From assembly GCF_014268615.1 (NCBI RefSeq), contig NZ_JABWQV010000020.1, positions 1 to 45,610 on the forward strand: a DNA stretch of 45,610 bases, read 5' to 3'. Of this stretch, positions 1-8,137 are shown piece by piece (the stretch's first letter is position 1; every line of letters begins with the position of its first letter). The notes under the pieces are model-generated. The model saw only the letters and a program-made list of their open reading frames with translations, made no database searches and was not told the DNA's origin. A program made the position numbers and the translations under genes. The stretch is from Pseudomonas tehranensis. Lineage in GTDB: Bacteria > Pseudomonadota > Gammaproteobacteria > Pseudomonadales > Pseudomonadaceae.

Positions 1-18
1 GGGATAAATCCCCTCGCC
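1..18. repeat. Partial copy of a GGATAAATCCCCTCGCC intergenic repeat
   Basis: Bases 2-18 are identical to bases 43086-43102, the only other copy in the window. The motif is typical of short intergenic repeats common in fluorescent pseudomonads. Here it lies just downstream of the HexR-like gene and is cut by the window edge, so its partner arm is not visible. Confidence 0.5.
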
Positions 19-55
19 ACAAAAGCCTCCTCGACAAAGAATCGGAGAGACCCAA

Positions 56-922
56 TTAGTCATCCAGCGCCTTCACCGACTTGGGCGACAGCCGCAGGCT
101 GCGAAGGCTGCGCTTCACGCTCTTGAGATGGTTGACCAGGCTCGGGCCGCGCGCCATGGCAACGCCCATCGCCAGCACGTCGATCACCACCAGGTGGGCA
201 ATGCGCGAGGTCAACGGCGTGTAGATCTCGGTGTCTTCATGCACATCGATGGCCAGGTTCACCGTCGAGAGCTCCGCCAGTGGCGTCTGGCTCGGGCACA
301 AGGTGATCAGCGAGGCACCGCTTTCGCGCACCAGATTGGCAGTGATCAACAAGTCTTTGGAGCGCCCCGACTGGGAAATGCAGATCGCCACATCGGTGGG
401 TTTCAACGTGACCGCCGACATCGCCTGCATGTGCGGGTCGGAATAAGCCGCTGCCGTCAGCAGTAGCCGGAAGAACTTGTGCTGGGCATCGGCCGCCACC
501 GCACCCGAAGCACCGAAACCATAAAACTCGACACGCTGGGCCTGGGACATGGCTGTGACGGCTTTTTGCAAGGCCACCGGATCGAGTTTCTCGCGAACCT
601 CCATCAGGGTATGCAGCGTGGTGTCGAAGATTTTCAGGCTGTAGTCGGCGACCGAATCGTCTTCGTGGATGGCAAACTGACCGAAGCTCGCACCCGCAGC
701 CAAGCTTTGCGCCAGCTTGAGCTTCAGGTCCTGAAAACCCGAACAACCGATGGCTCGGCAGAAACGCACAATGGTCGGTTCGCTGATGCCGACGCTGTGG
801 GCAAGATCGGCCATGGAGCTGTGCATCACGGCCGCAGGATCAAGCAATACGTGATCGGCGACTTTCAGCTCCGACTTGCGCAGCAGATGGCGTGACTGGG
901 CGATGTGTTGCAACAGGTTCAA
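56..922 (-). CDS. HexR-like RpiR-family transcriptional regulator
   Basis: This 288-residue protein has an N-terminal RpiR-type helix-turn-helix (about residues 1-75; 'SEPTIVRFCRAIG' is the recognition segment) and a C-terminal SIS sugar-phosphate-binding domain (about 125-255; 'FYGFGASG', 'SQSGRSKDLL'). HexR regulators sense the Entner-Doudoroff intermediate KDPG and control glucose catabolism genes. The protein looks like the HexR paralogue that in P. aeruginosa sits beside a second zwf and close to uvrD, rather than the main hexR; the downstream side is outside the window. The start is TTG at 922: an in-frame stop lies shortly upstream with no other start between, and AAGAG precedes it. 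A 7+5+7 dyad resembling a HexR operator lies about 44 bases upstream, which suggests autoregulation. Confidence 0.85.
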   Translation of the reverse strand: MNLLQHIAQSRHLLRKSELKVADHVLLDPAAVMHSSMADLAHSVGISEPTIVRFCRAIGCSGFQDLKLKLAQSLAAGASFGQFAIHEDDSVADYSLKIFDTTLHTLMEVREKLDPVALQKAVTAMSQAQRVEFYGFGASGAVAADAQHKFFRLLLTAAAYSDPHMQAMSAVTLKPTDVAICISQSGRSKDLLITANLVRESGASLITLCPSQTPLAELSTVNLAIDVHEDTEIYTPLTSRIAHLVVIDVLAMGVAMARGPSLVNHLKSVKRSLRSLRLSPKSVKALDD

Positions 923-965
923 GGGACTGGACTCTTGTTATTGGCAGAAGCCGGGATGTAGCAAG

Positions 966-984
966 CTTGTAGTTATACTACAAG
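966..984. promoter_or_regulatory. Probable HexR-type operator
   Basis: The sequence CTTGTAGTTATACTACAAG is a perfect inverted repeat (7-bp arms around TTATA). It matches the TGTA-rich palindromic style of HexR sites and lies 44-62 bases upstream of the HexR-like start codon. Control of that gene is inferred from position; no other start is nearby, since the next gene upstream points the same way and ends at 1063. Confidence 0.65.
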
Positions 985-1062
985 AATCGGCTTTTTGCCC
1001 GCCCAATCCGTAACTCAATCTCCCGGTTTCATGCCGCATGCGCGCCATGTAGCAGCGGCGGG

Positions 1063-3936
1063 CTAGCAATCATCCCGGTTGGCCCATAACAGCGCGGCCA
1101 GCCCTTGGGCTTCAACCGGCCGGCTGATGAGATAGCCCTGAACCTCATCACAGTGTTCGGCTTTCAGAAATTCGAGTTGCTCTGGCCGCTCGACGCCTTC
1201 GGCCACCACTTTGAGCGACAACCCATGGGCCATTGCAATGATTGCCCGGGTAATGGCCGCGTCTTCGCTCCCCTCCGTCAACCCACGAATGAACGCCTGA
1301 TCGATTTTCACGTAATCCACAGGGATGCGTTTGAGATAACTCAGAGACGAATAGCCGGTACCAAAGTCATCGATCGCCAGCTTGACGCCGAGGTCGCGCA
1401 GTTGCTGGAACGTCGCGATGATGTGCTCAACACTGTCGAGCAATTGGCTTTCAGTCAGCTCCAGTTCCAGGTATTGCGGCGCCAGACCGGTTTCCTCCAG
1501 CACTTGCCGAACCAGGCTGACCAGCTTGCCCTGGCGCAACTGATGCACCGACAGGTTGACCGACACCCTGATCGGCGCCAGGCCCTCACGCTGCCATTGG
1601 CACGCCTGCCAACAGGCCTGGCGCAACACGAACTCGCCGATCGGCCCGATCAGCCCGGTCTCTTCGGCCAGGCTGATGAAGTCTCCCGGCGGGACTCGGC
1701 CCATGAGCGGATGATCCCAGCGCACCAATGCCTCGGCGGCGTTCAGGCGGCCTGTCGCCAGGCACAATTTGGGTTGATAAAAAACCTTCAACTGCTGCTC
1801 TTCCAGGGCTTTACGCAGCTGGTTCTCCAGTTGCAGCCGCTCCAGCGTGCTGGCCTGAAGGCTGTCGGTATAGAACTGGAAATTGTTGCCGCCCAAATGC
1901 TTGGCATGTTGCATGGCCATGTTCGCCTGACTGACCAGCGTGGAAATCTCCCGCGCGTTGTCGGGCAACATGCTGATGCCGATCGAGGCACTGACCACCA
2001 GTTCATGGCCCTCGATGGTCAGCGGCAGGCGCAGCTTGGCGGACAGGCGGGTCGCCACCCGCGCCAGGCTGGAAAGGTTGCCGTAGGCATCGAACAGCAC
2101 CCCGAACTCATCGCCGGATAAGCGGGCGATGGTGTCCGCTTCGGGCAATGCATTGATCAGGCGGCGGGCCATCTTCTGCAACAGCTGGTCAGCAACATCA
2201 TGGCCGAGGCTATCGTTGAGGAGCTTGAAACGGTCCAGGTCGATATGCAGCAATGCCAGGCTGCGTCGTCCGCCCTGGCGCACCCGTTGGTGGGCTTCGT
2301 GCAGGCGCTCGCGAAACAGCGAGCGGTTCGCCAGCCCAGTGAGTTCGTCGTAATGGGTCAGGTAGCGCATTCGCTCTTCGGACTCACGCCTGGCTGAAAG
2401 ATCGGCGAAGAAGCCCACGATATGGCTGACATTTCCCCGAGCATCGCGCACCACGTTCAGTTGCAGCCACTGCGGATACAGTTCGCCATTGGCCCGGGCC
2501 TCCACCAGCTCACCTTGCCAGGTGCCGTGCTGCTTGAGCGCCTGGCGAATGACCGGATAGTGCCGACGGGCATCACGACTGCATGGCAGATCGACCACAT
2601 TGCGCCCGAGCATGTCATCGATATTAAAACCTGTGACCCGCGTGAAGGCCTGGTTGGCGGCCAGCAGCGCGTAATGCGGGTCAAAAATCACAATGCCTTC
2701 GCTGGCGGCCTCGAAAACCGTGGCTGCCAACTGGCGCTGTTGCTCAAGCTCTTTACGGGTGCTGATGTCTCGCCGGGTGCCGACCATGCGCAGCACTCGG
2801 CCACTCGGGCTGCGCTCCACGGCCCGACCGCGGTCTTCGATCCAGACCCAATGGCCGTCGCCGTGACGTACGCGGTATTCGATCTGGTAGTCCTCGCTAC
2901 GGCCTTTGAGGTGCTCAATGAGGGCGCGTTTGAGGGCCGGCACGTCTTGAGGATGCAGGCGCGGGGTCAGGTGGCTGAGCATCGCTGTGATGTACTCGGG
3001 CTCCAAGCCGAACAGTTCCTTGAGCTGGGTGTGATGGACTTCGTCGGTTTGCAGGTTCCAGTCCCACAGCCCCAACTCACTGGCTTTGAGCGCCAGGTCA
3101 AGACGCGCTTCGCTCTTGCTCAGGGCCTGGCTGGTCGCCTCCAGCTCGAGACTGCGCTGTACCACGCGCGCCTCCAGTCCTACCTGGGCCGACCGCAGTT
3201 TTTCCTCGGCGCAGCGGCGTTGTTCGACTTCCCGACCGAGCGCCTCGTTGAGCTGTGCGCTACGGGCTTGCGCCTGCTGCAAATGCTCGATCAGCGCCTG
3301 GTTCTGGAACCTTCGCAGCATGCCACTTTGTATCAACCGGTTGACCTGCCAGGCAACCACGCTGAGCGAGACCAGCACGACCAGCCCGAGCCAGCCCCAT
3401 CCGCGCTGCTGTTCATCACCGCCCCAAAATAGATAACCGATGGCCGGCAATAGGCACGGCAAGGTAAAGGACAAAAATGCCGGAAGGCTCACGGCATAGG
3501 CAACGCTGGCCGACAGGGTAGCTGCGCCTATCAGGCCGAATACCCAGGCTTGTTGCTGGAAACTGTCGGCCGGTACCAGTGCTATACCCGCTCCGGCCAA
3601 TGTCAGCCCGGTCATTGCCGAGCCGAGCAAAAACATCCGCAACCAGACCGGGTGCGCCTGGCGGCTGGGTATCGCCGAATCGAAGGCCGCCACCTGGATG
3701 ACCCGCAGCGCTACCAGCGAGAGCAACCAGACCAGCCAGACGCTGACCTGAAAATGACGCGAAGGCCCCCACAACAACGCGGCGCAAACCAGACCGTTGA
3801 CCAGCATGAACAGCGTGGGCAGCAGCGAACCCTGATACAACAGCCTTGTGCGTTCGACCGCCATTTCCGTGGCGTACTGCTTGCAGATGATCCGTGGTTC
3901 CACACAGGGGCCCGCCAGATCGGAATTTAGGGTCAT
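1063..3936 (-). CDS. Membrane-bound PAS/GGDEF/EAL cyclic-di-GMP protein
   Basis: A protein of about 957 residues with several N-terminal membrane segments (about residues 36-205), a coiled-coil stretch (about 210-270), two PAS/PAC sensor domains (about 275-520), a GGDEF domain (about 530-690) and a C-terminal EAL domain. The cyclase motif reads SGDEF instead of GGDEF and no RxxD inhibitory site precedes it. The EAL domain keeps its signature residues ('EALVRW', 'VSVNLS', 'LELTES', 'DDFGTGYSS', 'VKID', 'VAEGVE', 'VQGY'), so phosphodiesterase activity on c-di-GMP is likely. It is divergent from uvrD, as in P. aeruginosa PA5442-PA5443. The start could be ATG at 3936 or GTG at 3942; neither has a strong ribosome binding site. 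Confidence 0.88.
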   Translation of the reverse strand: MTLNSDLAGPCVEPRIICKQYATEMAVERTRLLYQGSLLPTLFMLVNGLVCAALLWGPSRHFQVSVWLVWLLSLVALRVIQVAAFDSAIPSRQAHPVWLRMFLLGSAMTGLTLAGAGIALVPADSFQQQAWVFGLIGAATLSASVAYAVSLPAFLSFTLPCLLPAIGYLFWGGDEQQRGWGWLGLVVLVSLSVVAWQVNRLIQSGMLRRFQNQALIEHLQQAQARSAQLNEALGREVEQRRCAEEKLRSAQVGLEARVVQRSLELEATSQALSKSEARLDLALKASELGLWDWNLQTDEVHHTQLKELFGLEPEYITAMLSHLTPRLHPQDVPALKRALIEHLKGRSEDYQIEYRVRHGDGHWVWIEDRGRAVERSPSGRVLRMVGTRRDISTRKELEQQRQLAATVFEAASEGIVIFDPHYALLAANQAFTRVTGFNIDDMLGRNVVDLPCSRDARRHYPVIRQALKQHGTWQGELVEARANGELYPQWLQLNVVRDARGNVSHIVGFFADLSARRESEERMRYLTHYDELTGLANRSLFRERLHEAHQRVRQGGRRSLALLHIDLDRFKLLNDSLGHDVADQLLQKMARRLINALPEADTIARLSGDEFGVLFDAYGNLSSLARVATRLSAKLRLPLTIEGHELVVSASIGISMLPDNAREISTLVSQANMAMQHAKHLGGNNFQFYTDSLQASTLERLQLENQLRKALEEQQLKVFYQPKLCLATGRLNAAEALVRWDHPLMGRVPPGDFISLAEETGLIGPIGEFVLRQACWQACQWQREGLAPIRVSVNLSVHQLRQGKLVSLVRQVLEETGLAPQYLELELTESQLLDSVEHIIATFQQLRDLGVKLAIDDFGTGYSSLSYLKRIPVDYVKIDQAFIRGLTEGSEDAAITRAIIAMAHGLSLKVVAEGVERPEQLEFLKAEHCDEVQGYLISRPVEAQGLAALLWANRDDC

Positions 3937-4115
3937 AGGCACTTGTTCTTGTTCTTATTCAGCGGAGCATGGAGAACCCGAAACATTCAGCGAGCATACA
4001 CAAGGCAGCGGCCATCCCACACTGTCCAAGCTCATAAAAATGCTGAAAAAGTCGCTATTTCATTGGGTCGCGGGCCCTTCAAGCGAGTCCCGCCAATGCT
4101 TGTGGCCCATGACCA

Positions 4116-4140
4116 ACCGGTCATCACCGACCGGTCTTTT
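4116..4140 (+). terminator. Terminator-like hairpin in the uvrD leader
   Basis: ACCGGTC (4116-4122) pairs with GACCGGT (4129-4135) around a 6-base loop, followed by CTTTT. It sits about 57 bases before the uvrD start codon with no plus-strand gene upstream, so it could be a leader attenuator, a barrier to spurious transcription, or chance. The stem is short (7 bp) and the T run is weak. The rest of 3937-4197 shows no gene. Confidence 0.3.
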
Positions 4141-4197
4141 ATCGGCTGGCGCAAAGCTCGGTTTGCCCGGGCTGCTGCCGCACCCTAGAATGCCCCG

Positions 4198-6381
4198 ATG
4201 CGCGATGATCTCTCCCTTCTGCTGAACTCCCTCAACGATGCCCAACGCCAGGCCGTAGCGGCCTCCGTGGGTCGTCAGTTAGTCCTGGCCGGTGCCGGCT
4301 CCGGTAAAACCCGGGTGCTGGTGCACCGTATCGCCTGGTTGATCCAGGTCGAGAACGCCTCGCCCCATTCGATCCTGTCGGTGACGTTCACCAACAAGGC
4401 CGCTGCCGAGATGCGCCATCGCATCGAGCAACTGATGGGCATCAACCCGGCCGGCATGTGGGTCGGCACCTTCCACGGCCTGGCGCACCGCTTGTTGCGG
4501 GCGCATTGGCAGGAAGCCGGCCTGAGCCAGACGTTCCAGATTCTCGACAGCGACGACCAGCAGCGGCTGGTCAAGCGGGTGATCCGTGAGCTGGGCCTGG
4601 ATGAACAGCGCTGGCCGGCTCGTCAGGCCCAGTGGTTCATCAACGGCCAGAAAGACGAAGGCCTGCGCCCGCAACACATCCAGGCCAGCGGCGATCTGTT
4701 CCTGGCGACCATGCGCAGCATCTATGAAGCCTACGAGGCGGCGTGCCAGCGCGCTGGTGTGATCGACTTCTCCGAACTGCTTCTGCGCGCACTGGACCTG
4801 TGGCGCGATCACCCAGGCCTGCTGGCGCACTATCAGAAGCGCTTCCGGCATGTGTTGGTGGACGAGTTCCAGGACACCAACGCCGTGCAGTACGCGTGGT
4901 TGCGCCTGCTGGCCAAGGGCGGCGACAGCCTGATGGTGGTGGGTGATGACGATCAGTCGATCTACGGCTGGCGCGGCGCCAAAATCGAGAATATTCATCA
5001 ATACTCGGCGGACTTTCCTGACGCCCAAGTGATCCGCCTGGAACAGAACTACCGCTCCACCGCCGGCATCCTCAAGGCCGCCAACGCCTTGATCGCCAAC
5101 AATACCGGACGCCTGGGTAAAGAGCTGTGGACCGACGGTGGCGAAGGCGAAGCGATCAACCTCTATGCCGCCTTCAACGAACACGATGAAGCCCGCTACG
5201 TGGTGGAAACCATTGAGAGCGCGCTGAAAACCGGCCTGGCCCGCAGCGACATCGCCATCCTGTATCGCTCCAACGCCCAGTCCCGGGTATTGGAAGAAGC
5301 CTTGTTGCGCGAACGTATCCCGTACCGCATCTATGGTGGCCAGCGCTTCTTCGAACGCGCCGAAATCAAGAACGCCATGGCCTATCTGCGCCTGCTCGAA
5401 GGACGCGGCAATGACGCGGCCCTGGAGCGGGTGATCAACGTCCCGACCCGGGGCATTGGCGAGAAAACCGTCGAAGCGATTCGCGACCACGCGCGCCACA
5501 GCCATGTGTCCATGTGGGAAGCCATGCGCCAGCTGGTTACCAACAGAGGCATGACCGGTCGCGCCGCCGGTGCGCTGAAGGCCTTCATGGACCTGATCGA
5601 AGATCTGGCCACCAAGTGCACGGACATGCCGCTGCATTTGATGACCCAGACCGTTATCGAGCAGTCCGGCCTGATCGCCTACCACGAAGCGGAAAAGGGT
5701 GAGAAAGGCCAGGCCCGGGTGGAAAACCTTGAGGAGCTGGTCAGCGCCGCCCGAAACTTCGAGAACACCGAGGAAGACGAGGAGCTATCGCCACTGTCTG
5801 CCTTCCTGGGCCATGCCTCTCTGGAGGCCGGCGACACCCAGGCCGACGAGCATGAAGACAGCATCCAGTTGATGACCCTGCACAGTGCCAAGGGCCTGGA
5901 ATTCCCCTACGTTTTCCTGGTGGGCATGGAAGAGGGCCTGTTCCCGCACAAGATGAGCCTGGAAGAGCCGGGACGCCTGGAAGAAGAGCGGCGCCTGGCC
6001 TACGTTGGCATTACCCGCGCCATGCAGAATCTGGTGCTGACGTACGCCGAGACCCGGCGCCTGTATGGCAGCGAAACCTACAACAAAGTGTCGCGCTTCG
6101 TACGTGAAGTGCCCAAAGGCCTGATTCAGGAGGTGCGGCTGTCCAACAGTGTCAGCCGTCCGTTCGGCGGCGGCCAGCAGCAAAGCACCAGCAGCCTGTT
6201 TGGCGGCAGCGACATCCCGGAAACCGGCTTCAGTCTCGGCCAGACCGTGCGTCATTCGGTGTTCGGCGATGGCGTGATCCTCAACTTCGAAGGCGCCGGC
6301 GCCCAGGCCCGGGTTCAGGTGAACTTCAGCGAAGGCAGCAAGTGGCTGATGCTGGGGTATGCCAAGTTGGAAGCGATCTAG
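4198..6381 (+). CDS. uvrD: DNA helicase II UvrD
   Basis: A 727-residue superfamily 1A 3'-5' helicase that unwinds DNA in nucleotide excision repair and mismatch repair and clears replication blocks in the cytoplasm. Visible motifs are Walker A 'AGAGSGKT' (about residues 31-38), 'VTFTNKAA' (Ia), 'VDEFQDTN' (II), 'GDDDQSIYGWRGA' (III), 'QNYRST' (IV), 'TLHSAKGLEFPYVF' (V) and 'VGITRAM' (VI). The C-terminal 60 residues after a Ser/Gly/Gln-rich linker resemble the UvrD Tudor-like tail that contacts RNA polymerase. Length matches E. coli UvrD (720). The start is ATG at 4198; the Shine-Dalgarno signal is weak. No LexA box was recognised upstream. Confidence 0.97.
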   Translation: MRDDLSLLLNSLNDAQRQAVAASVGRQLVLAGAGSGKTRVLVHRIAWLIQVENASPHSILSVTFTNKAAAEMRHRIEQLMGINPAGMWVGTFHGLAHRLLRAHWQEAGLSQTFQILDSDDQQRLVKRVIRELGLDEQRWPARQAQWFINGQKDEGLRPQHIQASGDLFLATMRSIYEAYEAACQRAGVIDFSELLLRALDLWRDHPGLLAHYQKRFRHVLVDEFQDTNAVQYAWLRLLAKGGDSLMVVGDDDQSIYGWRGAKIENIHQYSADFPDAQVIRLEQNYRSTAGILKAANALIANNTGRLGKELWTDGGEGEAINLYAAFNEHDEARYVVETIESALKTGLARSDIAILYRSNAQSRVLEEALLRERIPYRIYGGQRFFERAEIKNAMAYLRLLEGRGNDAALERVINVPTRGIGEKTVEAIRDHARHSHVSMWEAMRQLVTNRGMTGRAAGALKAFMDLIEDLATKCTDMPLHLMTQTVIEQSGLIAYHEAEKGEKGQARVENLEELVSAARNFENTEEDEELSPLSAFLGHASLEAGDTQADEHEDSIQLMTLHSAKGLEFPYVFLVGMEEGLFPHKMSLEEPGRLEEERRLAYVGITRAMQNLVLTYAETRRLYGSETYNKVSRFVREVPKGLIQEVRLSNSVSRPFGGGQQQSTSSLFGGSDIPETGFSLGQTVRHSVFGDGVILNFEGAGAQARVQVNFSEGSKWLMLGYAKLEAI

Positions 6382-6403
6382 AGATTTCGTAAGAAGCACC
6401 CTG

Positions 6404-6495
6404 CTGTGGGAGCAAGGCTTGCCCGCGAGGCGGTGGCACATTCGACACAGATGCGTCAGACCGATCGCTATCGCGGGCACGCCTTGCTCCCACAG
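6404..6495. repeat. REPIN: two inverted REP sequences
   Basis: A 25-base REP (6404-6428, beginning CTGTGGGAGCAAGGC) is matched in inverted orientation by 6471-6495 with one mismatch, separated by 42 bases. Paired REPs of this kind (REPINs) are abundant in fluorescent pseudomonads and are mobilised by RAYT transposases, none of which is in the window. It follows uvrD and may form a transcript-end hairpin. The rest of 6382-6693 holds no convincing gene. Confidence 0.85.
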
Positions 6496-6693
6496 GTATC
6501 TCTCCCCCTCCCACATTAGCTTCCGACCGAACTTATTTCCTTTTCCTACAGCCCAAAGCGAACAGACCCTCTTGCGCGACTGAAGCGGAACCTCACCTGT
6601 CACGCAAAAGCCCGAAACACTCTGCCGCTAGCCAGCAACAGTTCACCTGTGCAACATGGCGCGCGTGCTATCCACAAATGGGAATGCCCTTAT

Positions 6694-7569
6694 ATGAAAC
6701 GTTTTCTTAGCATCGCCATGGCGTTGTGCATCGGCCTGACGATGGCCATCGACGCCAATGCCGCCAAGCGCTTTGGCGGTGGTAAAAGCTCGGGCGCTGC
6801 CCCGACCCACCAGACCAGCCAGATGGCGCCGTCCTCTGCGGCCGGCTCTACCGCGGCTACTGCGGGCGCGGCCGGTGCGGCTGGCGCCGCCACCAAGGCC
6901 AGCGGTGCTTCGCGCTGGCTCGGCCCCCTGGCCGGCATCGCCGCCGGTGGCCTGCTCGCCTCCATGTTCATGGGCGACGGCTTCCAGGGCATGCAGATCT
7001 TCGACATCCTGATCATGGCGGTCATCGCCTTCCTGGTCTTCCGCTTCATTGCCGCACGTCGTCGCAAGCAGCAGGAGCAACTGGCTCCGGCCGGTCATGC
7101 GCCGATGCAACGTGAGGTGTTCAACCAGCAACCGGCCAGTGGTTCGATCTTCGGTGGTTCGGCAGCACCCGTGGCTGCTCGTCCGGTGATCAACGCGCCA
7201 GCCTGGTTCAACGAAGAGCGCTTCATCGAAGCTGCGCGTAACCATTTCATGTCCCTGCAGCAACACTGGGATGCGAACGAAATGGACAAGATCTCTGAGT
7301 TCGTGACCCCGCAACTGCTGGAATTCCTCAAGCGCGAGCGAGCCGAACTGGGCGATGGCTTCCAGTCGACCTACATCGACAATCTGCAAGTACAGCTGGA
7401 CGGTGTTGATGATCGCGCCGACAAGACCATCGCCACCCTGACCTTCAGCGGTGTGTCGAAGGACTCGCGCTTCGACAAGGGCGAAGCGTTCAGCGAAAGC
7501 TGGAACATGGAACGTGCCCTGGGCGATGACCAGCCTTGGCTGGTGGCCGGTATTCGCCAGAACGGTTGA
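6694..7569 (+). CDS. Tim44-domain membrane protein
   Basis: A 291-residue protein with an N-terminal signal sequence (cleavage near 'DANAA'), an Ala/Gly/Ser/Thr-rich low-complexity linker (about residues 25-75), one or two membrane segments (about 75-125, 'LAGIAAGGLLASMF' and 'ILIMAVIAFLVFRF') and a C-terminal Tim44-like domain (about 165-290). Bacterial Tim44-domain proteins of this layout are conserved beside uvrD in pseudomonads, but their function is not established. The start ATG at 6694 was preferred over one 45 bases upstream because it places the Lys/Arg plus hydrophobic signal at the very N-terminus. A strong terminator follows. Confidence 0.85.
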   Translation: MKRFLSIAMALCIGLTMAIDANAAKRFGGGKSSGAAPTHQTSQMAPSSAAGSTAATAGAAGAAGAATKASGASRWLGPLAGIAAGGLLASMFMGDGFQGMQIFDILIMAVIAFLVFRFIAARRRKQQEQLAPAGHAPMQREVFNQQPASGSIFGGSAAPVAARPVINAPAWFNEERFIEAARNHFMSLQQHWDANEMDKISEFVTPQLLEFLKRERAELGDGFQSTYIDNLQVQLDGVDDRADKTIATLTFSGVSKDSRFDKGEAFSESWNMERALGDDQPWLVAGIRQNG

Positions 7570-7601
7570 ACCTCTGCGCGTTTTGCATGTTGAAATAAAA
7601 G

Positions 7602-7626
7602 AACCCCGGCTCAGGCCGGGGTTTTC
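7602..7626 (+). terminator. Rho-independent terminator
   Basis: AACCCCGGC (7602-7610) and GCCGGGGTT (7615-7623) form a GC-rich 9-bp stem with a TCAG loop, followed by TTCT. It lies 33 bases after the stop of the Tim44-domain gene. Confidence 0.85.
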
Positions 7627-7707
7627 TATTTCACGGTTGCATCTATAGCGAGCTACTGTATAAACCGCTCCATATAAACCGCGCCATCGAGAAAGAGGAT
7701 CCCGGAC

Positions 7708-8115
7708 GTGGAAGAAATCATCGAACAATTGCGTGAAGCCAACGAACCCGTACCGGTTCCACTGGAGTTGCCTGACGAAGACTTGCTGGTGGAGATCGAA
7801 GAGCAGCTGTTCATCGATATTCCGTTCGTATTCAGAGAATTTTTGCTGACGGTCAGCGATGTTGTCTACGGCAGCCTGGAACCGGTGACCGTCACCGACC
7901 CACAGTCCCATACCTATCTGCCAGATGTGGCCGCCAATGCCTGGGATGCCGGTGTCGACCGTAGCCTGATCCCGATCTGCCAGGACGGCGACGACTATTA
8001 CTGCGTCGAAGAAGACGGGACCGTGGTGCTGTGGCAGGCCGAAGAAGAGCTGATTGCCGAAGAAACCTGGGAATCCGTCTGGCACTGGGCCCGGGACGTC
8101 TGGCTGGAAAGCTGA
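7708..8115 (+). CDS. SMI1/KNR4 (SUKH) family protein
   Basis: A 135-residue acidic soluble protein (over a quarter Asp/Glu) whose mid region ('IPFVFREFLL', 'LIPICQDGDDYYCVEEDGTVVLW') matches the SUKH fold, ending in 'WESVWHWARDVWLES'. SUKH proteins include immunity proteins against polymorphic toxins and many stand-alone members of unknown role. No toxin gene is adjacent, so a housekeeping member is more likely. The start is GTG at 7708 with GAAAGAGGA 7-15 bases upstream. It converges with the antiporter gene across 22 bases. Confidence 0.8.
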   Translation: MEEIIEQLREANEPVPVPLELPDEDLLVEIEEQLFIDIPFVFREFLLTVSDVVYGSLEPVTVTDPQSHTYLPDVAANAWDAGVDRSLIPICQDGDDYYCVEEDGTVVLWQAEEELIAEETWESVWHWARDVWLES

Positions 8116-8137
8116 TCCGCCGCACACCCGCCGTCGG

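Noticed and set aside
4279..5685. 468-codon open frame antisense to uvrD
   Set aside because: uvrD is certain on the other strand; the antisense product is rich in His, Gln, Gly and Val with no domain, typical of high-GC shadow frames.
6643..8127. 494-codon minus-strand frame across the Tim44 and SUKH genes
   Set aside because: It covers two convincing plus-strand genes and a terminator, and its translation is low-complexity Arg/Gly.
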